In this document: in pieces, positions 24,966 to 32,600 of the stretch
How the letters are laid out: the number at the start of each line of letters is the position of its first letter
How positions within the stretch are numbered: position 1 is the first letter of the stretch
Origin: Nocardiopsis sp. FR4
GTDB lineage: Bacteria > Actinomycetota > Actinomycetes > Streptosporangiales > Streptosporangiaceae
NCBI RefSeq assembly: GCF_009830945.1
Contig: NZ_VWVV01000026.1
Location: 48,262 to 112,261, forward strand
Length of the DNA: 64,000 nt
Direction: 5' to 3'
Made by a program: the position numbers and the translations under genes
The notes under the pieces: model-generated
Database searches by the model: none
The model's input: only the letters and a program-made list of their open reading frames with translations
Told to the model about the DNA's origin: nothing

Positions 24966-25697
24966 ATGTCGAGTCTGGAGTTCGCTCCGCCCAAGTACGT
25001 ACAGATCGTGCGGGCGATCCAAGAGCGCATCGAGGACGGTACCTATCCGGTGGGGGAGATGCTTCCCTCCGAGTCACGGATGGTGCGCGAGTTCGGGGCC
25101 GGACGCTCCACAGTCGTACGCGCTCTACAGATCCTGAGTATGCAGGGGTGGATCGACCGCGAACACGGGCGCGGCTCCTTCGTGCGCGGCGTCCCACAGC
25201 AGAGTTCCGAACGCTCCCACGCCGGGGCCAGCGCCTTCGACGCCTCCGAGGAGGCCAAGCACAACCGCATCCTGACCGCCGGACGCACCCCGGTGCCTGC
25301 CGCTGTGGCTGAGGCGATCGGTGTGCCTGAGGGCTCCCCGGCGATCATGCGTCAACGCCTGGTCCTGGACGAGGGCGAACCGAGTGAGCTGGTCACCCTG
25401 TGGTTCCCCCTGGACGTGGCCGAGGGAACCGACCTGGGCGAGACACAGCCGATCAGCATCGGCGCACGCGAACACGTGCAGATGGTCAAGCAGCTCCGGC
25501 CCTCCAAGGTCGTCGAACGGCTCTGCGCCCGCCTGGCCACCAGTGCCGAACGCCAACCCCTGGGGCTGGACGAGGGCACCCCGGTACTGGGTATCACCGC
25601 GCGGATACTCGACGCCTCCGGGGACGTGATCGCGGTCGCTGAGGTGGTGCTCCCCGGTGACCTGCACGAACTGGAGGACTCCTACCCGGCCGTGTAG
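24966..25697 (+). CDS. Second GntR-family regulator of the AICE
   Basis: 243 residues with a GntR winged helix at the start (PKYVQIVRAIQERIEDGTYPVGEMLPSESRMVREFGAGRSTVVRALQILSMQGWIDREHGRGSFV) and a UTRA-like C-terminal domain (PVPAAVAEAIGVPEGSPAIMRQRLVLDEGEPSELVTLWFP). ATG 24966 follows AGGTGG by 5 bases; GTG 24957 has no such site. It lies directly upstream of pra, separated by a terminator and a further inverted repeat (CCACT-N10-AGTGG, 25763-25782), so it or the first GntR protein may be the KorSA equivalent. Confidence 0.85.
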   Translation: MSSLEFAPPKYVQIVRAIQERIEDGTYPVGEMLPSESRMVREFGAGRSTVVRALQILSMQGWIDREHGRGSFVRGVPQQSSERSHAGASAFDASEEAKHNRILTAGRTPVPAAVAEAIGVPEGSPAIMRQRLVLDEGEPSELVTLWFPLDVAEGTDLGETQPISIGAREHVQMVKQLRPSKVVERLCARLATSAERQPLGLDEGTPVLGITARILDASGDVIAVAEVVLPGDLHELEDSYPAV

Positions 25698-25710
25698 ACG
25701 CGGCTCCAAG

Positions 25711-25750
25711 ACCGGCCACATATCCACTTGTCCGGACGAGTGTGGCCGGT
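25711..25750 (+). terminator. Terminator after the second GntR gene
   Basis: Arms ACCGGCCACA (25711-25720) and TGTGGCCGGT (25741-25750) enclose a second small stem and are followed by TATTCTT. Confidence 0.75.
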
Positions 25751-25813
25751 TATTCTTAATCCCCACTCGATCGGTCAAGTGGTTGAGTGAACATCATAAG
25801 GAAGGTCGATCAG

Positions 25814-26215
25814 ATGGCTATTCAGGGTGCGTTGCCCGTCGCGTTCGGGGTGGTGTTCCCCAACGGTGCGTTCGCGCTGGGGGTGGAGGCGATCACGGAC
25901 TTTGAGACCAAGCGGCCCCAGCTCGACAAGGACAGCGGGTTGCCGCTGTGGGCGGTGGACGTGATCGACGCTGACCCCGAAGCGCGGGGCAAGGCCAAGT
26001 CGGTCAAGGTCAAGGTCGCCGCCGAGGTGTGCCCGACCCTGCCGGACGAGGTTCCCGGGCTGCCGTTCCGGCCGATCGAGTTCGAGACGATGGCGGTCAT
26101 GCCCTATGTAGACGATTCGGGTCGTCGTCCCCGGGTGGCGTACTCGCTGCGGGCCCGTGGTGTGAAGGCTCCTGGTGCTGGTGGTCGCCGTGCCCCGGCC
26201 AAGGATGCCGCCTGA
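25814..26215 (+). CDS. pra: Pra-like activator of AICE replication, integration and excision
   Basis: 133 residues starting MAIQGALPVAFGVVFPNGAFALGVEAITDFE, with WAVDVIDADPEARGKAKSVKVKVAAEVCPTLP in the middle and a Pro/Ala/Arg tail. This is the family annotated as plasmid replication, integration and excision activator, named after Pra of pSAM2. ATG 25814 has GGAAGG about 8 bases upstream; the frame extends to 25787 without such support. It heads the transfer-replication operon and is the expected target of the GntR repressor. Confidence 0.8.
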   Translation: MAIQGALPVAFGVVFPNGAFALGVEAITDFETKRPQLDKDSGLPLWAVDVIDADPEARGKAKSVKVKVAAEVCPTLPDEVPGLPFRPIEFETMAVMPYVDDSGRRPRVAYSLRARGVKAPGAGGRRAPAKDAA

Positions 26216-26317
26216 CCCTGCCCCAGACGTGAAAGCGGGGCGGCCTGGTGCTGCAACACCTGGGCCGCCCCTGAATCCCTCCTGCGACTGCGAAATCTCA
26301 GAAGAGGTGTCTTCAGT

Positions 26318-26572
26318 ATGTCCGATTACCCCCGTGACCTGTCCGGGTTGAGCGGCCCGGAACTGGTCCGCCTGCTGCTGGACGCGACCAACCCCCCGCC
26401 CACCACCGGCGCTGAGCGTGCGGAGTTCTTCGACTTCAAGGCCCGGGTGTTCGCCACGATCGCGGACCGGGACGAGAACCCTACGGCCGCGACCTTCGCC
26501 GCCCGCGCCCGTGCTGACCGTGACCGTCTCCTGGCCCAGATCGAGAACGAGAACGGCGGTGGCCAGCGATGA
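26318..26572 (+). CDS. AICE small protein, 84 residues
   Basis: Unrecognised, probably all-helical: LSGPELVRLLLDATNPPPTTGAERAEFFDFKARVFATIADRDENPTAATFAARARADRDRLLAQIE. Many AICEs have a protein of this size before the transfer gene. GAGG precedes the ATG, and the stop overlaps the start of the FtsK-like gene (ATGATG at 26569-26574). Confidence 0.65.
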   Translation: MSDYPRDLSGLSGPELVRLLLDATNPPPTTGAERAEFFDFKARVFATIADRDENPTAATFAARARADRDRLLAQIENENGGGQR

Positions 26573-27999
26573 TGCGCCAACCCAAGGTGGGGAGCGCTCA
26601 GTCCTCCCCGACCCTGCCGACCCCGGCCCAGGGCGTGCGGTGGACGACCCCGATCGTGGAAACCCCGGGGATCCTCGTCTTGGCCTCGTGGATCTGGCGA
26701 CTGGTGTGGTTCCTTCTCACCCTGCCGTTCCGGTTCCCCGTCATGGTCGCCTGTCTGTCCGCCACGCTCGGGGCCTGGTGGTGGCTGGACTGGCTCGGCC
26801 TCGCCTCGCTGTGGGGTGCCGCTGCGGTGGTGTCCCTCATCTGGTGGCGGACCTGGCCCGGCTCCTACCGGACCTGTGTCACGTTCCGACTGTTGGCGTG
26901 GTGGCGGCACCTGTTCGTATACCGGCGGCACTGGCAACCGGTTCTGGTCATCTCTGGGCTGGCCGAGTCCTACCAGGAACGCCGCTACCTCCCCCGCATC
27001 CGCCGGGTCTCCTGCAACGCCTGGGCCGACTACGTCCGCGTCTCCCTGGTGGCCGGAACCTCCCCGGCCGACTTCGAGCACCGCGTCACCGAGCTGGCGC
27101 ACGGTTTCGCGGCTCCCTCCTGCCGTGTGGTGGTCAACGGGCCTCGGGACATCACGTTGGAGTTCCCGAGACGGGACACCTTGGCCGAACCCCTGGACGC
27201 CCTGCCCGTGCCTGCCTCCCCGGACCTGGACGCGCTCCCGGTCGGTCAGCGGGAAGACGGCTCGCCGTGGCTGCTGCGGTTGCACGGAACCCACGTGCTC
27301 GTGGTCGGCGTGACCGGGGCCGGCAAGGGCTCGGTGATCTGGTCCACCATCCGCGCCATGCTCCCCGCCATCTCCGAGGGCACCGCGCAGGTGTGGGCGA
27401 TCGACCCCAAACGCATGGAGCTGGCCTACGGACGGGGCCTGTTCGCCCACTACGCCGACACCGGCGAATCCGCAGTGGCCCTGCTCGAACGCGCTGTGAC
27501 CTCGATGCAGGAGCGGGCCGAACGCTACGCGGGCAAACAGCGCTCCCACATCCCGACCACGGCTGACCCGTTTGTCGTGGTGCTGCTCGATGAGGTGGCT
27601 TTTCTGACCGCCTACCACCCCGACCGGGACGTGCGCCGTCGCGCGGAGAACGCCATAGCCACCCTGACCTCACAAGGCCGCTCGGTCGGCTTCGCGGTCT
27701 TGGCCGCTCTCCAGGACCCGCGCAAGGAGGTCATGAACCTCCGGAACCTGTTCCCGGACAAGGTGGCCCTGAGGTTGGACGAGGCGTCCCAGGTGGACAT
27801 GGTTCTTGGTGAGGGCGCCCGGGAGCGGGGTGCTGAGGCGCACCTGATCGACGCCGCCTTGCCCGGTGTGGCCTATGTCCGCCTGGAAGGCTCCCCGTCC
27901 CCAGTAAGGGTGCGGGCCGCGTACGTCTCGGACGAGGACATCACGACCATGGCGGCTGCCTACGGAGTGGATTCCGGCTCGGTGGGTGGTGCCTCATGA
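26569..27999 (+). CDS. FtsK/SpoIIIE-like conjugal transfer protein (TraB/TraSA type)
   Basis: 476-residue double-stranded DNA translocase expected at the hyphal septum or mating contact. Two or three membrane segments lie within residues 38-95 (ILVLASWIWRLVWFLLTLPF and VMVACLSATLGAWWWLDWLG). The motor domain has Walker A GVTGAGKGS (about 246-254) and Walker B FVVVLLDEVAF (about 334-344), then the Q-rich-like SQGRSVGFAVLAALQDPRKEV. In AICEs a single such protein moves the whole element between mycelia. It is coupled to the small upstream protein. Confidence 0.9.
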   Translation: MMRQPKVGSAQSSPTLPTPAQGVRWTTPIVETPGILVLASWIWRLVWFLLTLPFRFPVMVACLSATLGAWWWLDWLGLASLWGAAAVVSLIWWRTWPGSYRTCVTFRLLAWWRHLFVYRRHWQPVLVISGLAESYQERRYLPRIRRVSCNAWADYVRVSLVAGTSPADFEHRVTELAHGFAAPSCRVVVNGPRDITLEFPRRDTLAEPLDALPVPASPDLDALPVGQREDGSPWLLRLHGTHVLVVGVTGAGKGSVIWSTIRAMLPAISEGTAQVWAIDPKRMELAYGRGLFAHYADTGESAVALLERAVTSMQERAERYAGKQRSHIPTTADPFVVVLLDEVAFLTAYHPDRDVRRRAENAIATLTSQGRSVGFAVLAALQDPRKEVMNLRNLFPDKVALRLDEASQVDMVLGEGARERGAEAHLIDAALPGVAYVRLEGSPSPVRVRAAYVSDEDITTMAAAYGVDSGSVGGAS

Positions 28000-28151
28000 T
28001 GGCGGTCCGTGCGAGCTTCGAAGAAATCCCACGTCCACAAGGCGGTCACGGAAACAGTGGCGACGATGAGTGCCCACCAGATGTGGCCGGAGCCGAGCAG
28101 GAGGAACACCGCGACGAATTGGGCGGCCCACAGCAGGCTCCGGAGGTGCAT
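27960..28151 (-). CDS. Small two-helix membrane protein encoded against tra and rep
   Basis: 63 residues, MHLRSLLWAAQFVAVFLLLGSGHIWWALIVATVSVTALWTWDFFEARTD..., with two hydrophobic helices and a polar Pro/Glu-rich tail. GC is about 83% at its third codon positions by my count, against about 62% for the competing plus-strand frame, which supports the minus-strand reading. It overlaps the end of the tra gene by 40 bases. Spread (Spd) proteins of actinomycete plasmids are also small membrane proteins, but I cannot assign it to them. Confidence 0.5.
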   Translation of the reverse strand: MHLRSLLWAAQFVAVFLLLGSGHIWWALIVATVSVTALWTWDFFEARTDRHHEAPPTEPESTP

Positions 28152-28204
28152 GGGCAGAGCCTAGAGCGTCTTCCAGCGGGCAACCAGAGCCGGGTGGTGC
28201 TCTG

Positions 28205-29896
28205 ATGCCGACTCCTACCGGTAAGTCCACCCGTGCTGAACGCCTCGCGCAACCGCTCGCGCGTGAGGTGGCCGAACAGGTCGCTGCCGACCACGGTGTG
28301 TGCATCCGCCCCGTCTCCCTCCGTCGCACCGATATCGCTACTGGTGCCACCGAGGTGATCGACGTCCCGTGCGGATCCACGCTGGAATCCCGGTGCCCGG
28401 CCTGCGCCAAGCGGAAGCGGTCGCTGCGGCGCTCCCAGTGTGAAGAGGGCTGGCACCTGGCCGAGGAACCCGTGGTGAAACCTGATCCGCCGTCCGAGGA
28501 ACAGCGCGGATGGGTGGAACAGCGGGCGATGGTCACCGCCGAACGGGACCGCCTCGCCGCCACCGGGGCCGCTGACCCGGAACAGCTCTCGGCTCTGGAT
28601 GCGGCGATCGCGGACCTGGACGAGGAGATCACCGCATCCGGCCTACGTGGCTCCGTCACCCGCTCCGCTGACTCCTCGGGCTCGTCGAGGTCGCGTCGGG
28701 TGCGCTCGACCAAGCGGCGTCTGGACGTGCCTGACCTGCCCAAGCGTCCCATGACCCGTAAGACGGTCGGTCGGGCCTTCACCGATCCGAACTCGGGGAA
28801 GGTGTTCCGGCCCTCGCTGTTCATCACCCTGACCCTGGACTCCTACGGTCGGGTGCGCTCGGACGGAACCCCGGTCGATCCCTCGACGTACGACTATCGC
28901 CGTGCCGCTCGGGACGCGCTGCACTTCTCCAAGCTCGTGGATCGGTTCGTGCAGAACCTGCGCAGGGTCGCGGGGTTCGATGTCCAGTACTTCGCGGCTG
29001 TGGAACCCCAACGGCGCTTGGCCCCGCACCTGCACATGGCCACCCGGGGCACGATTCCCCGGGCGGAGCTGCGCCAGATCGCCGCCGCGACCTACCACCA
29101 GGTGTGGTGGCCTGCCGCCGACACGGTCCGCTTCGAGGGGGACCACCTGCCCGAGTGGGACGAGGCGACAGGGTCCTATGTCGACACGTCGACCGGCGAA
29201 GTGTTGCCCACCTGGGACGAGGCTTTGGATGCCCTCGACGCTGACCCGGACGCCGAACCCTTCCACGTGGTGCGGTTCGGTCGACAGGTCGACGCCAAAG
29301 GAGTCGTAGCCGGTTCCGAGGACGCCGCGCGGTGTGTGCGCTACCTGGCGAAGTACCTGACCAAGGACATCGCCGAGTGCCATGCCGCCGAGATAGTTCG
29401 CCAGGAACAGCACGTGGACCGTCTCCTGGACGCGCTCCGCTTCGAGCCGTGCTCGCCCCGGTGCGCGAACTGGCTGCGCTACGGCATCCAACCCGATCAG
29501 GCCAAAGCCGGACTGCGCCCCGGATTCTGCCGGTCCAAGGCTCATCGTCGTGAGCACTTGGGCTATGCGGGCCGTCGCGTCCTGGTCTCGCGCAAGTGGT
29601 CGGGAAAGACACTCGCCGATCACAAGGCGGACCGGCTCGCCTGGGTCCTCAACGCCCTCGGCGTCGACCCGGCCAACGAGGACCAGGGCGACGAGGAGAC
29701 CCCACGTCCCCCGGTGCTGGCCTCGGTCTCCTCCGGCTCCTTCGAATGGGAGTTGGCCAGACCCACCGACCCGGACGTGGCCCCTCGGGAGCAACGCCTC
29801 CTCCGGGCTGTGGGCGAAGCCCTCAAACGCCGCGCCCAACTCGACACCGCACGGCGGAACGATCTTTCGGCAACATACGACGAGAGGGCCGCATGA
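28205..29896 (+). CDS. repSA: RepSA-type rolling-circle replication initiator
   Basis: 563 residues. A cysteine pair motif near the N-terminus (RCPACAKRKRSLRRSQCEEGWH) is followed by the catalytic region with VFRPSLFITLTLDSYGRV, the HUH metal-binding motif PHLHMATRG (about residue 273) and RYLAKYLTKDI, which supplies the candidate active-site tyrosines; then CSPRCANWLRYGIQP and the C-terminal HREHLGYAGRRVLVSRKWSGKTLADHKADR. This is the layout of the pSAM2 RepSA family that nicks the excised circle. ATG 28205 has only a weak ribosome-binding site. The stop overlaps xis as ATGA. Confidence 0.88.
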   Translation: MPTPTGKSTRAERLAQPLAREVAEQVAADHGVCIRPVSLRRTDIATGATEVIDVPCGSTLESRCPACAKRKRSLRRSQCEEGWHLAEEPVVKPDPPSEEQRGWVEQRAMVTAERDRLAATGAADPEQLSALDAAIADLDEEITASGLRGSVTRSADSSGSSRSRRVRSTKRRLDVPDLPKRPMTRKTVGRAFTDPNSGKVFRPSLFITLTLDSYGRVRSDGTPVDPSTYDYRRAARDALHFSKLVDRFVQNLRRVAGFDVQYFAAVEPQRRLAPHLHMATRGTIPRAELRQIAAATYHQVWWPAADTVRFEGDHLPEWDEATGSYVDTSTGEVLPTWDEALDALDADPDAEPFHVVRFGRQVDAKGVVAGSEDAARCVRYLAKYLTKDIAECHAAEIVRQEQHVDRLLDALRFEPCSPRCANWLRYGIQPDQAKAGLRPGFCRSKAHRREHLGYAGRRVLVSRKWSGKTLADHKADRLAWVLNALGVDPANEDQGDEETPRPPVLASVSSGSFEWELARPTDPDVAPREQRLLRAVGEALKRRAQLDTARRNDLSATYDERAA

Positions 29897-30102
29897 CCCC
29901 CGCACCCACCACACCGACCCCTCCCAGACCTCGCCCTGAGGCTGCCCTCTGGTCGGTCAAGGATGCCGCCGCCTACCTCCAGGTGCCTCCCAAGACGCTC
30001 TATGAGTGGCGCTACAAGGGTGACGGTCCTCCCTCCCACCGGATCGGCCGGTACGTGCGCTACGTGCCCGCCGAGGTCCGCGCCTGGGTCACCTCCCGCT
30101 GA
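29893..30102 (+). CDS. xis: Excisionase (Xis), helix-turn-helix
   Basis: 69 residues. After a Pro/Thr-rich start comes an AlpA/MerR-like winged helix, ALWSVKDAAAYLQVPPKTLYEWRYKGDGPPSHRIGRYVRYVPAEVRAWV, typical of AICE excisionases that bend DNA at att sites to help Int excise. It overlaps rep by 4 bases and precedes int by 31 bases, the usual rep-xis-int order. Confidence 0.9.
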   Translation: MTPAPTTPTPPRPRPEAALWSVKDAAAYLQVPPKTLYEWRYKGDGPPSHRIGRYVRYVPAEVRAWVTSR

Positions 30103-30133
30103 CTCCACCCTCCACCCCCTGAAAGGAACTCCC

Positions 30134-31333
30134 ATGGCCCGTGCGTGGGTCTACGACCGCACCAAGGACAAGGCGTACGTGGAGGCGGTGAAGAAGGCCA
30201 AGGCGACCAGGCGCACGCCTCCCGCGCGCTGGATGGTCCGCTACTACGACCCCTCCGGGAAGATCAAGAGCGGCGGCACCTTCAAGAAGAAGCCGGACGC
30301 GGAGAAGAAGCAGACCGAGATCGAGAACAGCCTTCACGAGGGCTCCTACCGCAACCCGCACGATGCCAAGGTCACCGTGGCGGAGATGGCTGAGAAGTGG
30401 TTGAGCACCCGCACCGACATCAAGCGCTCTACCTGGTGGAAGTACCGGGGGCTTCTCGACGCGCACGTGCTGCCGCGCTGGGGAGAACTCCCGATCTCGG
30501 CGGTGTACTCGGAAGACGTCGCCGTGTGGGTGGCCGAACTCCAAAAGCCGCGGGACGAGGGCGGGGCCAACCTCGGAGCCTCCCAGACCAGGCACGCCTA
30601 CGGCGTCCTCTCCATGGTCCTGGAGTGGTGCGTTCCTCGACGGCTCCCCGCCAACCCCGCCCGGGGCGTCCCGCTTCCGAAGCCGAGTGAGGCCGAACAC
30701 GTCTACCTCGATCACCGCCAGGTGGAAGCGCTGGCGGACGCGGCCGGATCACTGCGCACCAAGTACGGCCAGATCGCCGCCGCCGCGAACATCAACCGGC
30801 CGTTGATCCTGCTCCTGGCCTACACCGGCCTGCGCTTCAACGAAGCCGCCGCGCTCCGGGTGGGCAGGGTCGACCTGGACCGGCGGCGCATCCGGGTCGT
30901 GACGGCCTTCGCCGAGGTGGAGGGCAAGCTTGTGGAACAGTCCCCCAAGACGGGCAAGAGCCGGACCGTCCCCATCCCCGCGTCCCTCGTCGCCGAGCTG
31001 CTTCCGCTCGTGCGGGGGCGTGCGGAATCGGATCTGGTGTTCACCACCAAGCGGGGGAGTGAGGTGCGTCTGCGCAACTGGCGCAACCGGGAGTTCGGCA
31101 AGGCCGTGAAGGCGGCGGGTCTGGACGGGCTCGGGCTCACACCCCATAAGCTCCGCCACACCGCCGCGTCCCTGGCGATCGCCGCCGGGGCCGACGTGAA
31201 GGTGGTTCAGGCGATGCTCGGACACGCCACGGCCACGATGACCCTGGACCGGTACGGGCATCTCTTCCCTGATCGCCTGGACGAGGTCGCCGAGGCGATG
31301 GACGCCGCGCGGCTGCGGGTGCTCGCCGCCTGA
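30134..31333 (+). CDS. int: Tyrosine integrase of the AICE
   Basis: 399 residues. An N-terminal arm-binding AP2-like domain (RWMVRYYDPSGKIKSGGTFKKKPDAEKKQTEIE) is followed by a SAM-like core-binding domain (TVAEMAEKWLSTRTDIKRSTWWKYRGLLDAHVLPRWG) and the catalytic domain: Arg in TGLRFNEAAAL, H-x-x-R in HKLRHTAASL, His in GHATATMTLDRYGH and the nucleophile Tyr in DRYGH. All catalytic residues are present. ATG 30134 follows AAGGA by 7 bases. It points at attR and its tRNA-Pro target. Confidence 0.95.
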   Translation: MARAWVYDRTKDKAYVEAVKKAKATRRTPPARWMVRYYDPSGKIKSGGTFKKKPDAEKKQTEIENSLHEGSYRNPHDAKVTVAEMAEKWLSTRTDIKRSTWWKYRGLLDAHVLPRWGELPISAVYSEDVAVWVAELQKPRDEGGANLGASQTRHAYGVLSMVLEWCVPRRLPANPARGVPLPKPSEAEHVYLDHRQVEALADAAGSLRTKYGQIAAAANINRPLILLLAYTGLRFNEAAALRVGRVDLDRRRIRVVTAFAEVEGKLVEQSPKTGKSRTVPIPASLVAELLPLVRGRAESDLVFTTKRGSEVRLRNWRNREFGKAVKAAGLDGLGLTPHKLRHTAASLAIAAGADVKVVQAMLGHATATMTLDRYGHLFPDRLDEVAEAMDAARLRVLAA

Positions 31334-31354
31334 CCAACAGAACGGCCAACCTCC

Positions 31355-31375
31355 GCCATGTGCAATGAATGTGCA
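31355..31375. repeat. Right arm-type repeat of the integrated element
   Basis: Same 21-bp sequence as at 19872-19892 with one mismatch, again with two ATGTGCA heptamers, located 72 bp from the attR core and just after int. Confidence 0.65.
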
Positions 31376-31410
31376 CTGCGGTCCTGAGGGCTCCAAGCCC
31401 GGAAAACGAA

Positions 31411-31442
31411 GAACGGGTGCCCACCTGCGTGGACACCCGTTC
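31411..31442. terminator. Hairpin between int and tRNA-Pro
   Basis: A 9-bp stem GAACGGGTG/CACCCGTTC with an inner CCAC/GTGG stem ends 5 bases before the tRNA 3' end and can terminate int from the left and tRNA-Pro from the right. Confidence 0.7.
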
Positions 31443-31446
31443 CTTT

Positions 31447-31481
31447 GTCGGGGTGGCGGGATTTGAACCCACGACCTCTTC
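31447..31481. repeat. attR within the 3' part of tRNA-Pro
   Basis: Identical over 35 bp to attL (19734-19768); here it restores a full tRNA-Pro gene. Confidence 0.92.
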
Positions 31482-31521
31482 GTCCCGAACGAAGCGCGCT
31501 GCCAAGCTGCGCTACACCCCG
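31448..31521 (-). tRNA. tRNA-Pro (anticodon CGG), integration target
   Basis: A 74-nt tRNA on the minus strand. Acceptor CGGGGTG pairs with CACCCCG, discriminator A, anticodon stem-loop CTTCG-TTCGGGA-CGAAG gives CGG, T-arm GTGGGTTCAAATCCCGC. The 3' half is also the attR site of the AICE. CCA is not encoded. Confidence 0.95.
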
Positions 31522-31582
31522 AAGCAACGTCCCCAAGTCTAACGGACGCCGGGAGTGCTCGCGCACGCTTTTTCGCCGGGGT

Positions 31583-32503
31583 TCAGGAGGAGGCCACGAG
31601 GTCCAGCAGTGAGGCCTCCGGGCGGCAGCAGAACCGCACCGGGGCGTACGGGGAGGTGCCCAGGCCGCCTGACACGTGCAGCCACGCGTCGCCGTACTCG
31701 TGCAGTCCCCAGGCGCGCCTGCGGTCGATGCCGCAGTTGGTGACCAGGGTCCCGTAGAACGGCAGGCACAGCTGGCCGCCGTGCGTGTGCCCGGCCAGCA
31801 GCAGCTGGTAGCCGTCGGCCGCGAACCGGTCCAGGTTGGCCGGCTCCGGCGAGTGCAGCACCCCCAGGCGCAGGGCCGCCGAGGGGTCCGCCCGACCCGC
31901 CACCTTCTCGTACCGGTCCAGCTTGATGTGGGAGTCGTGCACCCCGGCCAGGGCGACGTCGAGGCCGCCCGCCCGCAGGGAGCCCTTCCGGTTGTTCAGG
32001 TCCAGCCAGCCCGCCGAGGACATGGCCCCGCCCAGCTCGCGCCAGGGCAGGTCCGGCACCCGGCGCTTGTTGTAGTCGTCCTTGCTGGTCCGCCACAGGT
32101 AGCGGGCCGGATTCTTCGGCTGCGGCGAGAACAGGTCGTTGGACCCGTACACGAACGCGCCCGGCAGGTCGAGCAGCGGCCCGAGGGCCTCGAGGAACGG
32201 ACCCACGGCCCGGGGGTGGGCCAGGGAGTCGCCCGTGTTGACCACCAGGTCCGGCTCGTGCTCCGCCAGCCCCCGGATCCAGTCGATGAGCATCCTGCGG
32301 CCCGGCGTGAGGTGCGCGTCGGACAGGTGCAGGATCCGCAGCCGCGGGCTGCCGGGCGGCAGCAGCGGCAGCTCGTAGCGGCGCAGCCGGAACCAGTTGC
32401 GCTCGATGACCGAGGCGTACACCAGCCCCGCCGCTCCGACGGCGCCCGTGATGGCGGCCGCGCGCCCCACCCGGCGCAGGAGTCGTCTGTTGTCGGCGCC
32501 CAT
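31583..32503 (-). CDS. Membrane-anchored metallophosphoesterase
   Basis: 306 residues with an N-terminal membrane anchor (AAAITGAVGAAGLVYASV) and a calcineurin-like phosphoesterase domain: LRILHLSDAHLTPG (D-x-H), DLVVNTGDSL (GD), GAFVYGSNDLF (GSND in place of GNHD), LLLAGHTHGGQL (GHTHGG). The GNHD motif reads GSND, so one histidine of the standard active site is missing. ATG 32503 has AGGAGGG directly upstream. It corresponds in position to Rv3683 beside ponA2 and whiB4 in mycobacteria. The substrate is unknown. Confidence 0.85.
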   Translation of the reverse strand: MGADNRRLLRRVGRAAAITGAVGAAGLVYASVIERNWFRLRRYELPLLPPGSPRLRILHLSDAHLTPGRRMLIDWIRGLAEHEPDLVVNTGDSLAHPRAVGPFLEALGPLLDLPGAFVYGSNDLFSPQPKNPARYLWRTSKDDYNKRRVPDLPWRELGGAMSSAGWLDLNNRKGSLRAGGLDVALAGVHDSHIKLDRYEKVAGRADPSAALRLGVLHSPEPANLDRFAADGYQLLLAGHTHGGQLCLPFYGTLVTNCGIDRRRAWGLHEYGDAWLHVSGGLGTSPYAPVRFCCRPEASLLDLVASS

Positions 32504-32600
32504 CGCCCTCCTTCGTTGTCGCGAACGATCGTCGCAGATCCGGCGGCCCCCGCGCGCAAACCGTTGGTGGGCCGCGGAGCCGCCGCCGTAGGATCGGTGC

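Larger units (their letters stand above)
19734..31481. mobile_element. Integrated AICE (actinomycete integrative and conjugative element), about 11.7 kb
   Basis: The segment is bounded by an identical 35-bp direct repeat that is the 3' part of tRNA-Pro, with the intact tRNA at the right end beside the integrase. Inside are all parts of a pSAM2-like element: tyrosine integrase, excisionase, RepSA-type initiator, FtsK-like transfer protein, Pra, Pif-type Nudix protein and GntR regulators. pSAM2 of Streptomyces also uses a tRNA-Pro gene. No gene is visibly broken, so the element could be functional. An AT-rich AIPR gene next to attL is cargo. Confidence 0.93.

Noticed and set aside
27996..28205. 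Plus-strand 69-codon frame joining tra and rep with perfect overlaps
   Set aside because: Its third positions are poorer in GC than its first positions, its composition is odd (Gln/Glu/Gly/His-rich), and the opposite strand encodes a sensible membrane protein.
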